Positions 47,861 to 56,791 of a DNA stretch of 64,000 nt are shown in pieces. The notes under the pieces were generated by a model. It searched no databases, was not told the origin of the DNA, and saw nothing but the letters and a program-made list of their open reading frames with translations. Numbering within the stretch: position 1 is the first letter of the stretch; every line of letters begins with the position of its first letter. Both the position numbers and the translations under genes were made by a program. This DNA is from Phytomonospora sp040655735 (lineage in GTDB: Bacteria; Actinomycetota; Actinomycetes; Mycobacteriales; Micromonosporaceae). The stretch covers positions 248,001-312,000 of the forward strand of contig NZ_JBFAKK010000007.1 of assembly GCF_040655735.1 (NCBI RefSeq). The letters run 5' to 3'.

Positions 47861-50800
47861 GTGGAGTTCGGCCCGGAGCCCCACCGTGAGGACAAGCCCG
47901 CCCCGGCGCACCGGGAACGGCCCGAGACCCGCACCCCCGCCGAGGAACAGCAACCCGGCGCGCGCCACAACCCCGGCTTAAACCCGCGCGCCGCGCTCGC
48001 CCTCCAGTCCCGGGCGGGAAACCGCGCCGTGTCGCGCATGGTCGCCCAGCGCACCAAGGCCGCCAAACCCGCTCCGCCCGCCCCGAAAGCCCCCGCCGCC
48101 CCTCCGCAGGCCGTCACCGCCTCGGGCGGATCCGGCGCAGCGCTGGCCGACGCGGCCGCTCCGGTCGAGGCGATCGCCGTGCAGCGCCTGGCGAGCGCGC
48201 CCGCGCCCGCCTCCGCGCGGCCTTCCTCGTCGGCGCAGGACCCGAAGTTCAACGCCCTCAAGAAGGACGTCGTCACCAAGAAGGGCACCCTCGCCAAGCA
48301 CCCGCCGCCGGCGAACGAGGCCGCGGCCGCCGCGAAGGCCGCCAAGCCGCCCGCCGACGACAAGCTCGCACAGGGCAAGGCCGCCAACGCCGAGAAGATG
48401 AACGACGCCAAGCCCGGCGAGTTCGACAAGGCCGCGTTCGTCGCCGCCGTCAACGAGGCCATCGCCCGCCAGGCACCCAAGAACCTGGAGGAGGCCGACG
48501 ACTTCGGCGGGTCGGGCAAGGCCGACGCGGTCAAGGATCAGGTGCAGGGCAAGGTCGGCGACGGCAAGAAGCAGTCCGCCTCGGCGATCGAGTCGACCAC
48601 CAAGGCGCCGCCCGACACCGGCGCAGCCAAGGACAAGCCCGTCACGCCGCTGGCCCCCGACAAGCCGCCGCCCAGGCCCGGCGCGCCCGACCCGGCGATG
48701 GCCGTCCCCGACAAGGCGCCGCCGGCCGCGACCGACTTCAGTGAGGGCCCCAAGAGCGTCGACCAGGAGATGGCCTCCGCCGAGGTCACCGAGGAGCAGC
48801 TGGCGACGTCGAACGAGCCGGAGTTCACCGGTGCGCTGAAGGACAAGAAGGAGGGCGAGGCGCATTCGGCGACCGCGCCCGGCGAGGTCCGCGCCAAGGA
48901 GAACGCCACCCTCAACGCCGCCAAGGCCGACGCGCTGCAGGAGGGCGCGACGGCGATGTCGTCGATGTCCGTCGCGCGCAACAAGTCCGGGCAGGACCTG
49001 ACCTCCGGCAAGGGCAAGGCCCAGTCGGCCGACGAGGTCAAGCGCGCGCAGGTCACCGCCAAGCTCCAGACCGTCTTCGACGCCACCAAGACCGACGTCG
49101 AGAAGATCCTCGGCGACCTCGACAAGAAGGTCGACGACAAGTTCACCAAGGACGAGAAGGTCGCCCGCGACGCCTTCACGTCCGACCACAAGCGCCGCAT
49201 GGACGCCTACAAGGACAAGCGGTACTCGGGCTGGTCGGGCGGGCTGAAGTGGGCCAAGGACAAGCTGATGGGGATGCCGGCCGAGGCCAACGACATCTTC
49301 GCGGTGTCCCGCAAGGGATACGTGGCCTCCATGCAGCAGGTCATCTCCGGTGTCGCCGACCTGATCGGCACCGAGCTCAACGCCGCCAAGACCCGCATCG
49401 CCAAGGGCCGCACCGACTTGAAGGCCGAGGTCGACAAGCTGCCCAAGGACCTCCAGTCGATCGGCAAGGAGGCCGCCGGGGAGTTCGCCGGGAAGTTCGA
49501 CGAGCTCACCGAGTCGGTCGACAACAAGGGCACCGAACTCGTCGACACGCTCGCCTCGAAGTACAACGACGCGCTCAAGTCCGTCGACGAGGAGATCGCC
49601 GCCGAGAAGGAGAAGAACAAGGGCCTGGTGGCCAAGGCGATGGACGCCGTCGCGGGGGTCATCAAGACGATCCTCGAACTGAAGAACCTGCTGCTGGGGA
49701 TCCTGGCGAAGGCCGCCTCGGCGATCGCGGGGATCATCAAGGACCCGATCGGCTTCCTGGGGAACCTGATCAGCGCGATCGGGTCGGGCATCCAGTCCTT
49801 CATGGCCAACATCACCGGCCACCTCAAGAAGGGGATGCTCTCCTGGCTGCTGGGCGCCGCGGCCAAGGCGGGGCTCCAGTTGCCCGAGAAGTTCGACCTG
49901 CGCGGCATCCTCATGATGATCGCCTCCCTGGTCGGCCTGACGTGGGGCTCGATCAAGGGCCGCGTCATCGCCAAGGGAGTGCCGGCGGCGGCCATGACGG
50001 CCGTGGAGTCGTCGGTGCCGTTGGCGCAGAAGATCGCCGGCGGGGGCATCGGGGCGATCACGGAGGACATCAAGGAGCAGGTCGGGGATCTCAAGGAGAA
50101 CCTGTTCGGCAAGATCGCCGAATACCTGATCCCGACCGTGCTGATCGCCGGGGTCACCTGGATCCTGTCGCTGCTCAACCCGGCGAGCGCCTTCATCAAG
50201 GCGTGCAAGGCGATCATCGACATCGTGACCTTCATCGTCACGCGCGGCGCCCAGATCGCCGAGTTCGTCAACGCCGTGCTGGACTCGGTCATCGCCATCG
50301 CCAAGGGCGGCGCCGGCGGGGTCGGCGCGCTGATCGAGAACGCGCTGGCCAAGTCGATCCCCGTACTGATCGGCTTCCTGGCGGCCCTCCTGGGCGTCGG
50401 CGGCATCGCGGACAAGGTGAAGAAGTTCTTCGCGGCCCTGTCGAAGCCGGTGATGAAGGCCGTCGACTGGGTGGTCGGCAAGATCGCCGGGTTCGGGAAG
50501 AAGATCTGGGCGAAGATGCGCGGCAAGTCCGGCAAGGACGCCGAGGGCAAGGACAAGAAGGATCCGGCGGCCGCCGGCGAGCTGCACCTCGACAAGAGCA
50601 CGGACATGGCCGGTCATGGCCACACCGTCTACGCCGACGTCAAGAACGGCAAGGTCCGTCTGGAGATGGCCTCCCAGCGCCGGCAGTGGATCGGCGGGCT
50701 GGTCACCACGGCGCTCGGCAAGGCGCGGGGCATGGGCGAGCCCAAGCTGCTCGAATACCTCAACGCGATCGACAAGCAGATCAAGGCCTTCGAGAAGGCC

Positions 50801-51385
50801 GAGGCCGGTCCGCTGACCCAGGCCAAGAAGGACAAGATCGAGGCCCAGCTCATCGAGATCACCAACGCCCTGAACGTCATCGGGCACATGTTCAAGATGA
50901 AGGACCTCACCGACTTCACCAAGAGCAAGTACACCGCCAACGGAAAGCTGCTCGACCAGTACCGCAACGGCAAGGCCATCCGGGCCAACTTCTACCCCGG
51001 CTGGAACTCCGCCGCCAACGCCGAGAAGCGCCGCCAGCTCAAGGACCACCGCGACCGTCTGACAAGGGAGAAGGCGGCCTTCGACCCGACGGGCGCGCTC
51101 GCCAAGGACTCCAACAACTACGTGTGCCCCGGAAACGGGACCCGCGCGGCGCACGTCGCCGACAAGTCGACCGAGTCGGGCCTTCCCGCGATCGACCACG
51201 TCCACGAGGTCTCGTCGCAGTGGAACGACGAGGGCCACAACACGCCCCACGCGCCGCGCGAGACCTGGTACAACACGATTTCCAACCACTCCACCATGTG
51301 CACCAGCTGTAATGGCAGCAAGAGCGGTCCCAACTACAACCTCGACGTGGGACCCGACTTCAGAGGACCAGGGGATTCCCCATGA
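47861..51385 (+). CDS. Putative eCIS-associated effector/polymorphic toxin with HNH nuclease domain
   Basis: A 1,174-residue multi-part protein. Residues 44-64 contain LQSRAGNRAVSRMVAQR, a motif that precedes effectors linked to contractile injection systems and DUF4157 proteins. Residues about 65-300 are low-complexity (Ala/Pro/Lys), 300-590 are helical and charged, and 590-885 are long hydrophobic helices (FLGNLISAIGSGIQSFM, WILSLLNPASAFIKACKAI), a block I recognise from DUF4157-associated proteins. Residues about 1085-1160 look like an HNH nuclease: CPGNG, AIDHVHEVSS, CTSCNGSKSG. The usual DUF4157 domain is absent. GTG 47861 has GGGAGG upstream. A small acidic gene overlaps its stop as ATGA. 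Delivery is inferred only. Confidence 0.7.
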   Translation: MEFGPEPHREDKPAPAHRERPETRTPAEEQQPGARHNPGLNPRAALALQSRAGNRAVSRMVAQRTKAAKPAPPAPKAPAAPPQAVTASGGSGAALADAAAPVEAIAVQRLASAPAPASARPSSSAQDPKFNALKKDVVTKKGTLAKHPPPANEAAAAAKAAKPPADDKLAQGKAANAEKMNDAKPGEFDKAAFVAAVNEAIARQAPKNLEEADDFGGSGKADAVKDQVQGKVGDGKKQSASAIESTTKAPPDTGAAKDKPVTPLAPDKPPPRPGAPDPAMAVPDKAPPAATDFSEGPKSVDQEMASAEVTEEQLATSNEPEFTGALKDKKEGEAHSATAPGEVRAKENATLNAAKADALQEGATAMSSMSVARNKSGQDLTSGKGKAQSADEVKRAQVTAKLQTVFDATKTDVEKILGDLDKKVDDKFTKDEKVARDAFTSDHKRRMDAYKDKRYSGWSGGLKWAKDKLMGMPAEANDIFAVSRKGYVASMQQVISGVADLIGTELNAAKTRIAKGRTDLKAEVDKLPKDLQSIGKEAAGEFAGKFDELTESVDNKGTELVDTLASKYNDALKSVDEEIAAEKEKNKGLVAKAMDAVAGVIKTILELKNLLLGILAKAASAIAGIIKDPIGFLGNLISAIGSGIQSFMANITGHLKKGMLSWLLGAAAKAGLQLPEKFDLRGILMMIASLVGLTWGSIKGRVIAKGVPAAAMTAVESSVPLAQKIAGGGIGAITEDIKEQVGDLKENLFGKIAEYLIPTVLIAGVTWILSLLNPASAFIKACKAIIDIVTFIVTRGAQIAEFVNAVLDSVIAIAKGGAGGVGALIENALAKSIPVLIGFLAALLGVGGIADKVKKFFAALSKPVMKAVDWVVGKIAGFGKKIWAKMRGKSGKDAEGKDKKDPAAAGELHLDKSTDMAGHGHTVYADVKNGKVRLEMASQRRQWIGGLVTTALGKARGMGEPKLLEYLNAIDKQIKAFEKAEAGPLTQAKKDKIEAQLIEITNALNVIGHMFKMKDLTDFTKSKYTANGKLLDQYRNGKAIRANFYPGWNSAANAEKRRQLKDHRDRLTREKAAFDPTGALAKDSNNYVCPGNGTRAAHVADKSTESGLPAIDHVHEVSSQWNDEGHNTPHAPRETWYNTISNHSTMCTSCNGSKSGPNYNLDVGPDFRGPGDSP

Positions 51386-52023
51386 CGGACAGCGTTCCCG
51401 ACACCGGCCCACTCGACTTCAAGCTGTGGTCGCCGCGCTGGGACACCCACGGCGGCCGCTTGCGCTGCCGCTTCCACGCGGCCACCACCGGGCTCACGCA
51501 GATCAACGAGGGCACGGCCGAGTGCATGGCGGTCTTCCTCGGCGACTTGGGCGCCGCCGAGGCCGAGAACCCCACCTGGTCGAGCGTGCGGTTCCGCACG
51601 AACTACTACAGCGACTTCCCCGACGCCGACGGCTGGGAGGACCGGCTGGCGCTGACCTGGGCGGTCACGGTCGAGACCGACGGCGACGGCGACCCCGAGG
51701 ACGCCGGCTCGCACGCGCCCGGCCCGCACGGCAGTCAGGCGCACGACGACACCTTCGCCGACGAGGACGAGGACTGGGAGCGCACGCGCGAACGGGTCTT
51801 CGTGATCGCCGGGAAACCCCACGGGCCCGAGATCTCCGGCGAGGACCTGTCGGCGCTGGAGTCGGCCGAGGGCGTCACGTCGGCCGATCCGGAGGTCTTC
51901 GAAGGCATGGTGGCACTCGATCTCGGCGAACTCGACTTCCCCGAAGGGCTGGCGAAGGTCGACGCGGTGCTCGCCGTCTGCCGCGAGCGCGGCCTGCGCA
52001 CCAACTGGAAGGAACCCGGCTAA
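51382..52023 (+). CDS. Acidic protein, candidate immunity partner of the HNH effector
   Basis: A 213-residue protein whose ATG overlaps the effector stop (51382-51385). It is acidic, with a dense run DDTFADEDEDWERTRERVF near the middle and GDGDPEDAG before it. No known domain is seen. The overlap and charge match immunity proteins of polymorphic nuclease toxins, which often mimic DNA and bind the catalytic domain. It could instead be a chaperone or processing factor. The pairing is strong by position, the function is inferred. Confidence 0.6.
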   Translation: MTDSVPDTGPLDFKLWSPRWDTHGGRLRCRFHAATTGLTQINEGTAECMAVFLGDLGAAEAENPTWSSVRFRTNYYSDFPDADGWEDRLALTWAVTVETDGDGDPEDAGSHAPGPHGSQAHDDTFADEDEDWERTRERVFVIAGKPHGPEISGEDLSALESAEGVTSADPEVFEGMVALDLGELDFPEGLAKVDAVLAVCRERGLRTNWKEPG

Positions 52024-52097
52024 CCCGCCCATTCCCCGGACAAACGCCCACCCCACGCAGTTGGATGGCCCTACGACTACTCATCGAGGGGGCGACG

Positions 52098-52529
52098 ATG
52101 TCGCGTGCGGAAGTGGACTTCGTGGTCGTCGAGTTCCCCGGCAACGTCATCAGCGGGAAGGTCGCTGAACAGTTGCGGGAGCTCGCGGCCAGGGACATCA
52201 TCCGGGTCATCGACATGGTCTTCGTGACCAAGGCCGCCGACGGGACCGTCACTTCGGCCGAACTGCCGGAGCTCGACGACGACACCCTGGCGCGCTTCGA
52301 TCCGGTGGCGCAGAGCCTCGACGGGCTCATCGGCGAGGAGGACGTCGCCACCGTCGGCGAGATGCTCTCGCCCGGCACGACGGCCTGCGTGCTGCTCTTC
52401 GAGCACCTGTGGGCGACGTGGCTGCGCGACGCCATCGACGACGCCGGCGGCCGCGTCCACCATCTGGAGCGCATCCCCGCCGAGGCGGTCGAAGAGGTCG
52501 CGGCGGCCGCCGCGGCAGCGGCGAGTTGA
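52098..52529 (+). CDS. DUF6325 family protein
   Basis: A 143-residue protein: RAEVDFVVVEFPGNVISGKVAEQLRELAARDIIRVIDMVFVTKAADGTVTSAELPEL is the DUF6325/DUF1269-like start with alternating hydrophobic strands, and CVLLFEHLWATWLRDAIDDAGGRVHHLERIPAEAVEEV the conserved end. In actinobacteria it is usually followed by a SHOCT gene, as here. The function is unknown, possibly membrane-associated or channel-related. ATG 52098 is preceded by GAGGGGG. It lies 74 bp after the candidate immunity gene on the same strand. Confidence 0.75.
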   Translation: MSRAEVDFVVVEFPGNVISGKVAEQLRELAARDIIRVIDMVFVTKAADGTVTSAELPELDDDTLARFDPVAQSLDGLIGEEDVATVGEMLSPGTTACVLLFEHLWATWLRDAIDDAGGRVHHLERIPAEAVEEVAAAAAAAAS

Positions 52530-52539
52530 GGGGGACGTG

Positions 52540-52848
52540 ATGTTTCGACGACCGGTGGTCGTACGGCGCAGGGGCGGGCTGCTCGCGGCCGCCGCGCGCA
52601 CGGCGGTGGTGGCGGGAACGGCGACGGCGGTCGCGGGCGGCGTCCGCGGCCGGCAGCAGCGCCGCGCCGACGAGCAGGCGCAGGCCGCCCAGCAGCAGGC
52701 CGCGCAGCAGGCCGCGCCCGCACCGGCTTCGGCTGGTTCGGCCGGTTCGGACCTGGTGAGCCGCATCGAGGAGTTGGCGCGCCTGCGGGACAGCGGTGCG
52801 CTGTCGGACGCGGAGTTCACGGCCGCGAAGACGAAGCTGCTGGAGTAG
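52540..52848 (+). CDS. SHOCT domain protein
   Basis: A 102-residue protein with a basic start (MFRRPVVVRRRGG), one TM-like Ala/Val segment, an Ala/Gln-rich linker (QAAQQQAAQQAAP), and a C-terminal SHOCT motif (SRIEELARLRDSGALSDAEFTAAKTKLLE). SHOCT motifs mediate oligomerisation of small proteins. It pairs with the preceding DUF6325 gene, with 10 bp between them. ATG 52540 has GAGGGGG upstream; GTG 52537 would add one residue. Confidence 0.85.
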   Translation: MFRRPVVVRRRGGLLAAAARTAVVAGTATAVAGGVRGRQQRRADEQAQAAQQQAAQQAAPAPASAGSAGSDLVSRIEELARLRDSGALSDAEFTAAKTKLLE

Positions 52849-52857
52849 ACCCACGAA

Positions 52858-52883
52858 CCCGCGCTCCCCGGCGGGGGCGCGGG
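52858..52883. terminator. Weak terminator between convergent genes
   Basis: CCCGCGC (52858-52864) pairs with GCGCGGG (52877-52883) around a GC-rich loop, followed by CTTTCG. It separates the SHOCT and EamA genes; strength is doubtful. Confidence 0.4.
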
Positions 52884-52992
52884 CTTTCGCGTGTGGCGAG
52901 ATCGTGGCGTTCCTGTGGCGACCCCGGGCACCATCACCCGGTAGTGAGCGCGGTGTCCGCACCGGCCGCCACGGGGGCGGCCGACGCGGGCC

Positions 52993-53961
52993 TCATCCTT
53001 CCCTCGAAGGCCCGAGTGCCAGACCGACCGCCTGGGTCTTGGGCCGTCCACCGCGCTCCGGCGCTCGGCCCGTGTCCTGGCGGACGCGGGCCTTCCGCCG
53101 TCCGGTGCCCAGCACCGCCAGCCCGACCCCGGCGATCACCAGCGCCGCCGCGACCAGCGACAGCGGCCCGACCGACTCGCCGAGCAGCGCCCACGCCGAG
53201 GTCATCCCGAACACCGGCACCAGCAGCGAGAAGGGCGCCACGGCGGTCGCCTCGTACCTGGCGAGCAGGAAACCCCAGGCGCCGAACCCGAAGAGCGTCG
53301 ACAGGACCGCCGCGTAGGCGAGGGCGCCGATGCCGGGCAGGTCGATGGCGGCGAGCGCGGCGAGGTCGGCTGACGGGCCCTCGACCACCAGCGACAGGCC
53401 GAGCAGCGGCAGCACCGGCACGGCGCTGACCCACACCATCCAGCCGAGCAGGTCGTCGGGCGCGGCCTTGCGGGTGAGGACGTTGGACACGCCCCAGGCC
53501 GCGGCGGCGGCGATGACCAGGAGGAACGCGCCGAGCGGTCCGTGGAGGCCGTGCGCGAGGGCCGCGACGCCGACGCCGGCCAGCGCGAGCGCCATCCCGG
53601 CGAGCTTGGCCCGCGAAGGGCGCTCGCGGAGCAGCGCGGCGGCGAACACGGCGGTGAAGACGGCCTGGATCTGGAGGACCAGCGAGGACAGTCCGGCGGG
53701 CATGCCGGCCTCCATGCCGATGTGCAGGAGCCCGAACTTGACGCCGCCGAGGGTGAGCCCGACGCCGATGACCCACTTCAGGGCGACCTTCGGTCGGCGG
53801 ACGAAGAAGATCGCGGGGACGGCGGCCAAGGTGAAGCGCAGGGTGCTGAACAGCAGCGGCGGGAAGTGGTCGAGCCCGACTTCGATGATGACGAAGTTGA
53901 CGCCCCACACGGCCGTCACGGCGACGGCGAGGGCGATGTGGAGCGGTTTCATGCGGGGCAT
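52993..53961 (-). CDS. EamA family DMT transporter
   Basis: A 322-residue ten-TM transporter with two EamA halves. The first starts IALAVAVTAVWGVNFVIIEVGLDHFPPLLFSTLRFTLAAVPAIFFV, a standard EamA TM1-TM2; the second half repeats this as AAAAAWGVSNVLTRKAAPDDLLGWMVWVSA. It probably exports amino acids or related metabolites. ATG 53961 is chosen over an upstream alternative in the longer frame. It is divergent from a LysR gene, the usual control arrangement. Confidence 0.9.
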   Translation of the reverse strand: MPRMKPLHIALAVAVTAVWGVNFVIIEVGLDHFPPLLFSTLRFTLAAVPAIFFVRRPKVALKWVIGVGLTLGGVKFGLLHIGMEAGMPAGLSSLVLQIQAVFTAVFAAALLRERPSRAKLAGMALALAGVGVAALAHGLHGPLGAFLLVIAAAAAWGVSNVLTRKAAPDDLLGWMVWVSAVPVLPLLGLSLVVEGPSADLAALAAIDLPGIGALAYAAVLSTLFGFGAWGFLLARYEATAVAPFSLLVPVFGMTSAWALLGESVGPLSLVAAALVIAGVGLAVLGTGRRKARVRQDTGRAPERGGRPKTQAVGLALGPSREG

Positions 53962-54034
53962 GAGGTCGAGCCTCGCCGCCGCAACCGTTAAGGACAAGCT
54001 CGAATTCCTTGCCATATCCCTTTAGTATCGCTGC

Positions 54035-54952
54035 ATGTTCGACCTCGCCCGACTCCGTGCCCTCCACGCCGTCGCCGTCTACGGGACCGTCGGCGCGGCG
54101 GCCGCGTCGCTGGGGTACACGCCGTCGGCGGTTTCCCAGCAGATCGCCAAGCTGGAGCGGGAAACCCGCACGGTGCTGCTGGAACGGCAGGGCCGCGGGG
54201 TGGTGCTGACCGACGCCGCGCACACTCTCGTCGAGGCTGCGCAGGAGCTGCTGTCGATCGTCGAGCGCACCGAGGTGGCCCTGGAGGAGCAGCGCGGCAA
54301 GGCCGTCGGGAGGTTGACGATCGCGGCCTTCGCGACCGCCGTGCGCGGCCTGATGCCGGGCGTGATGGCCGACCTGACGGTTTCCTGTCCGGAGCTGGAC
54401 CTGCGCCTCCTCGACACCGACCCCTATCCCGCCGCCGAGATGGTCGGACGCGGTGAGGTCGACCTCGCCGTCGTGCAGGACTGGCCGAGCACCCCGCTCG
54501 CGGTGCCGCCCGATGTTTCCCGCGAGGTCTTCGGCCACGACCCCGTCGACCTCCTCGTGCCCGCCGGGCACCGCCTCGCCGCGTGCGACCGTGTTCGCCC
54601 CGAGGAGCTGCGCGGTGAGCGCTGGGTGAGCGTGCCGCCGGGGAACATCTGTCACGACTGGCTGACCCGCCTCATGCGCGGGGTGGGGGAGGAACCGCTG
54701 ATCGCCGTGCAGGCGAGCGAGTTCGAGAGCTATCCGACGCTGATCGCCAACGGCCTGGGGATCGGACTCGTGCCGAGGCTGGGACGCGGGCCGATGCCGC
54801 CGGGTGTGGTGGCGAAGGCGGTCAGCACCGCGCCGTCCCGGCGGGTGTTCGCGCTGTGGCGGACGCGCTCCTCACGCAGGCCGGCGATCCGCCTGGCGCT
54901 GGAGGCGCTGCGGGCGCGGTGGCCGTCGCGGGAGACGGCGGGCGGGCCCTAG
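54035..54952 (+). CDS. LysR-family transcriptional regulator
   Basis: A 305-residue LysR regulator. HTH: LRALHAVAVYGTVGAAAASLGYTPSAVSQQIAKLERETRTVLLERQGRGVVLTDAAH. The effector domain follows. ATG 54035 lies 6 nt behind TAGTAT (54023-54028), so the mRNA is likely leaderless. It is divergent from the EamA exporter and probably controls it in response to the exported compound. Confidence 0.91.
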   Translation: MFDLARLRALHAVAVYGTVGAAAASLGYTPSAVSQQIAKLERETRTVLLERQGRGVVLTDAAHTLVEAAQELLSIVERTEVALEEQRGKAVGRLTIAAFATAVRGLMPGVMADLTVSCPELDLRLLDTDPYPAAEMVGRGEVDLAVVQDWPSTPLAVPPDVSREVFGHDPVDLLVPAGHRLAACDRVRPEELRGERWVSVPPGNICHDWLTRLMRGVGEEPLIAVQASEFESYPTLIANGLGIGLVPRLGRGPMPPGVVAKAVSTAPSRRVFALWRTRSSRRPAIRLALEALRARWPSRETAGGP

Positions 54953-55045
54953 GCAGCCCGCCATGGCACGATTCGATCAGGTCTTGTCGCGTTCTGGGGT
55001 GACGGTGCCGCGGCCTTCGTGCGGCGAGAGGCGCGCGGGTGGCGG

Positions 55046-55072
55046 TTGTCCACAACCGACCGGTTGTCCACA
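55046..55072. promoter_or_regulatory. Pair of perfect actinobacterial DnaA boxes
   Basis: TTGTCCACA at 55046-55054 and again at 55064-55072, same direction, 18 bp apart. TTGTCCACA is the preferred Streptomyces DnaA box. They lie in the gap after the LysR gene. Whether DnaA binds here is not shown. Confidence 0.5.
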
Positions 55073-55158
55073 GGAAGCGCGGCTCACGTTCGCCACCCAC
55101 GCCTGAGACTCGCCTACCGTCGAACGTAGGGAGGAGGCCGGGAGGCCCCGCACATCAG

Positions 55159-55578
55159 TTACGACGACGGGCACGTGGGTGTGGCGGCGGCGGTGACCAC
55201 GGCCGTCAAAGCCAGCGCAGCGATGGCGAGAACGACCGGCGGTCCGTCGGGGACAGGGTCGACCAGCGGTATCAGAGCGTTGACGGCGGCACTGACCAGC
55301 GTGGCCATGGTGGCGAAGACCGCCAGCAGGAGGTAGCGCGCCCGTGTCGCACGCGCACAGAACGCGACCGCGGTCAGACCCGCCACGGCCTGCACGGCAT
55401 AGGCGGCGAAAGCGAAGCCGAACAGGGCACTGACGATGTCGACATCAACACCGAGCTGCCGGCGGAACGCTGCATGGTAGGACACCACACCGGGGACGGC
55501 GAAGAGAACGGTCACGACTCCAACGGCCGGCAAGATCACCGTGGCGTACCAGCGTGGACGGGTGTCGGGCGAAGGCAC
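55159..55578 (-). CDS. Membrane protein, four TM helices, unknown function
   Basis: A 139-residue protein. Helices are YATVILPAVGVVTVLFAVPGVVSY, IVSALFGFAFAAYAVQAVAGLTAVAF, YLLLAVFATMATLVSAAVNALIPLV, and PVVLAIAALALTAVVTAAA. It has no known family signature. GTG 55578 has GGAG five bases before it; the longer frame upstream reads Arg/Pro-rich junk. It may be a small transport or sensing component. It lies 70 bp from the next gene on the same strand. Confidence 0.7.
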   Translation of the reverse strand: MPSPDTRPRWYATVILPAVGVVTVLFAVPGVVSYHAAFRRQLGVDVDIVSALFGFAFAAYAVQAVAGLTAVAFCARATRARYLLLAVFATMATLVSAAVNALIPLVDPVPDGPPVVLAIAALALTAVVTAAATPTCPSS

Positions 55579-55648
55579 GGGGGCTCCAATCGTGCGCGGG
55601 CGCCGGGCCGCATCCACTCGCCGGGGATTTACTTCCCGCGTACCCGCC

Positions 55649-56497
55649 CTACCGCTTCCGCTGCTGCTTCGCCTGCTGCGCGGCCCTTCGGGCCACGTCG
55701 GCCTTAGCCGCGTTCTGGCGGGCCGCGCTCTGCTTCGACGCGGCCTGCTTCGACGCCGCCTGTTTCGCGGCGGCCTGCTTGGCCGCACCTTGCTTTGCCG
55801 CCGCCTGCTTGGCGGCGTTCTGCTTCGCGGCCGCCGCCCCCTGCTTTCCCGCCGCCTTCCCGCCCTGCGCCGGCACCTTCCCAGGCTTCCCGGCCTTCCC
55901 CGCTTTCGCCCCCGCCTTCCCCGTCGCCGCCCGCCGCGGGTCCACCCGCCGATTCCGCCGCCACAGGTAGAACGCCTCGTCCTCGTCCAAGACGTCCTCC
56001 GGCAGCTCCTTCCCCGTCGTCTCCGCGTGGAACCGCCGCAGCGTCCGCGACGCCTCGAAAGGCTCGTCGAGCCCGAGGATCTCCGACGCCCCCGTCGTCA
56101 ACTCCAGCTCCACCGCCGGCCCCGACCGCAGCAGCACCGACCGCCGCGCCCCCGGCAGCCACCGCAGCAGCTGCGCGGCCTGCGGCGTCGTCTCGATGAT
56201 CCGCACGGTCCGAATGCTCCGCACGGGAACCCGCCGACCGGCCCCCGGCAGCAGCACGTTGCGGATCCGCACCGTGTACAGGTCCATCCGCACGACGGCC
56301 CGCCGGCGCAGCCCCGACAGCAGCACCAGCACCCCCGCCAGGACCAGCACCACCAGCCAGCCCAGCACCCCGACACCCGCGACCCACGCGAGCAGCAGCA
56401 GGAAGGCGGCACCACCGAGCAGCGTGTAGGAGAAACCGCCGCCCGCGATGTATCCCTTGTAGACGGCGACGTGACGGTGAAGATTCGGTCCGGGCAT
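55649..56497 (-). CDS. Membrane protein with PH-like domain and Lys/Gln/Ala repeat tail
   Basis: A 282-residue protein. Two TM helices (about 20-65: LLGGAAFLLLLAWVAGVGVLGWLVVLVLAGVLVLLSG) are followed by a domain of about 110 residues with YTVRIRNVLLPG...VPVRSIRTVRIIETT, similar to bacterial PH-like folds. The last 80 residues are repeats of AAKQ type (KQAAAKQGAAKQAAAKQ, ASKQAASKQSAARQ), highly basic like histone-H1 or nucleic acid-binding tails. ATG 56497 is chosen as the first methionine before conserved-looking sequence. Function unknown. The tail gives tandem 15-bp repeats in the DNA. Confidence 0.7.
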   Translation of the reverse strand: MPGPNLHRHVAVYKGYIAGGGFSYTLLGGAAFLLLLAWVAGVGVLGWLVVLVLAGVLVLLSGLRRRAVVRMDLYTVRIRNVLLPGAGRRVPVRSIRTVRIIETTPQAAQLLRWLPGARRSVLLRSGPAVELELTTGASEILGLDEPFEASRTLRRFHAETTGKELPEDVLDEDEAFYLWRRNRRVDPRRAATGKAGAKAGKAGKPGKVPAQGGKAAGKQGAAAAKQNAAKQAAAKQGAAKQAAAKQAASKQAASKQSAARQNAAKADVARRAAQQAKQQRKR

Positions 56498-56689
56498 GCG
56501 CTGACACTCCAGACGGCGTTGACGGCGTGCCGACCGGACTTCCCGACTCAGCCGCGAATGAGCTTGTCCTGTCCCGCACGGGATCCGGCCTGCGTCGACG
56601 GTACGACGCCGCAGGCCCGCGCGCCTTCGCGGGGTCACCGATCGGTGGGTCTGCGCGCCCGCCCGCCGCGACCCTCATAGACTCCCCAC

Positions 56690-56791
56690 GTGATCGGGAT
56701 ACTCGTGGTCGTCCTACTGGTGGCCGCCTTCGGCGCGCTCGCCGGCGGCCTGGGCTATCTCGCGGTGCGAGCGTGGAGGCGGACATGGTGA
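56690..56791 (+). CDS. 33-residue single-TM peptide coupled to the nitrobindin-like gene
   Basis: A short frame of GTG at 56690 to TGA at 56789-56791, 33 codons. The peptide is hydrophobic (IGILVVVLLVAAFGALAGGL) and ends with a basic tail (VRAWRRTW). It overlaps the next gene in the string ATGGTGA, so translation is probably coupled. TAGACT (56678-56683) lies 6 nt ahead of the GTG, a leaderless promoter pattern seen elsewhere in this window. It is too short for usual gene callers. Confidence 0.55.
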   Translation: MIGILVVVLLVAAFGALAGGLGYLAVRAWRRTW

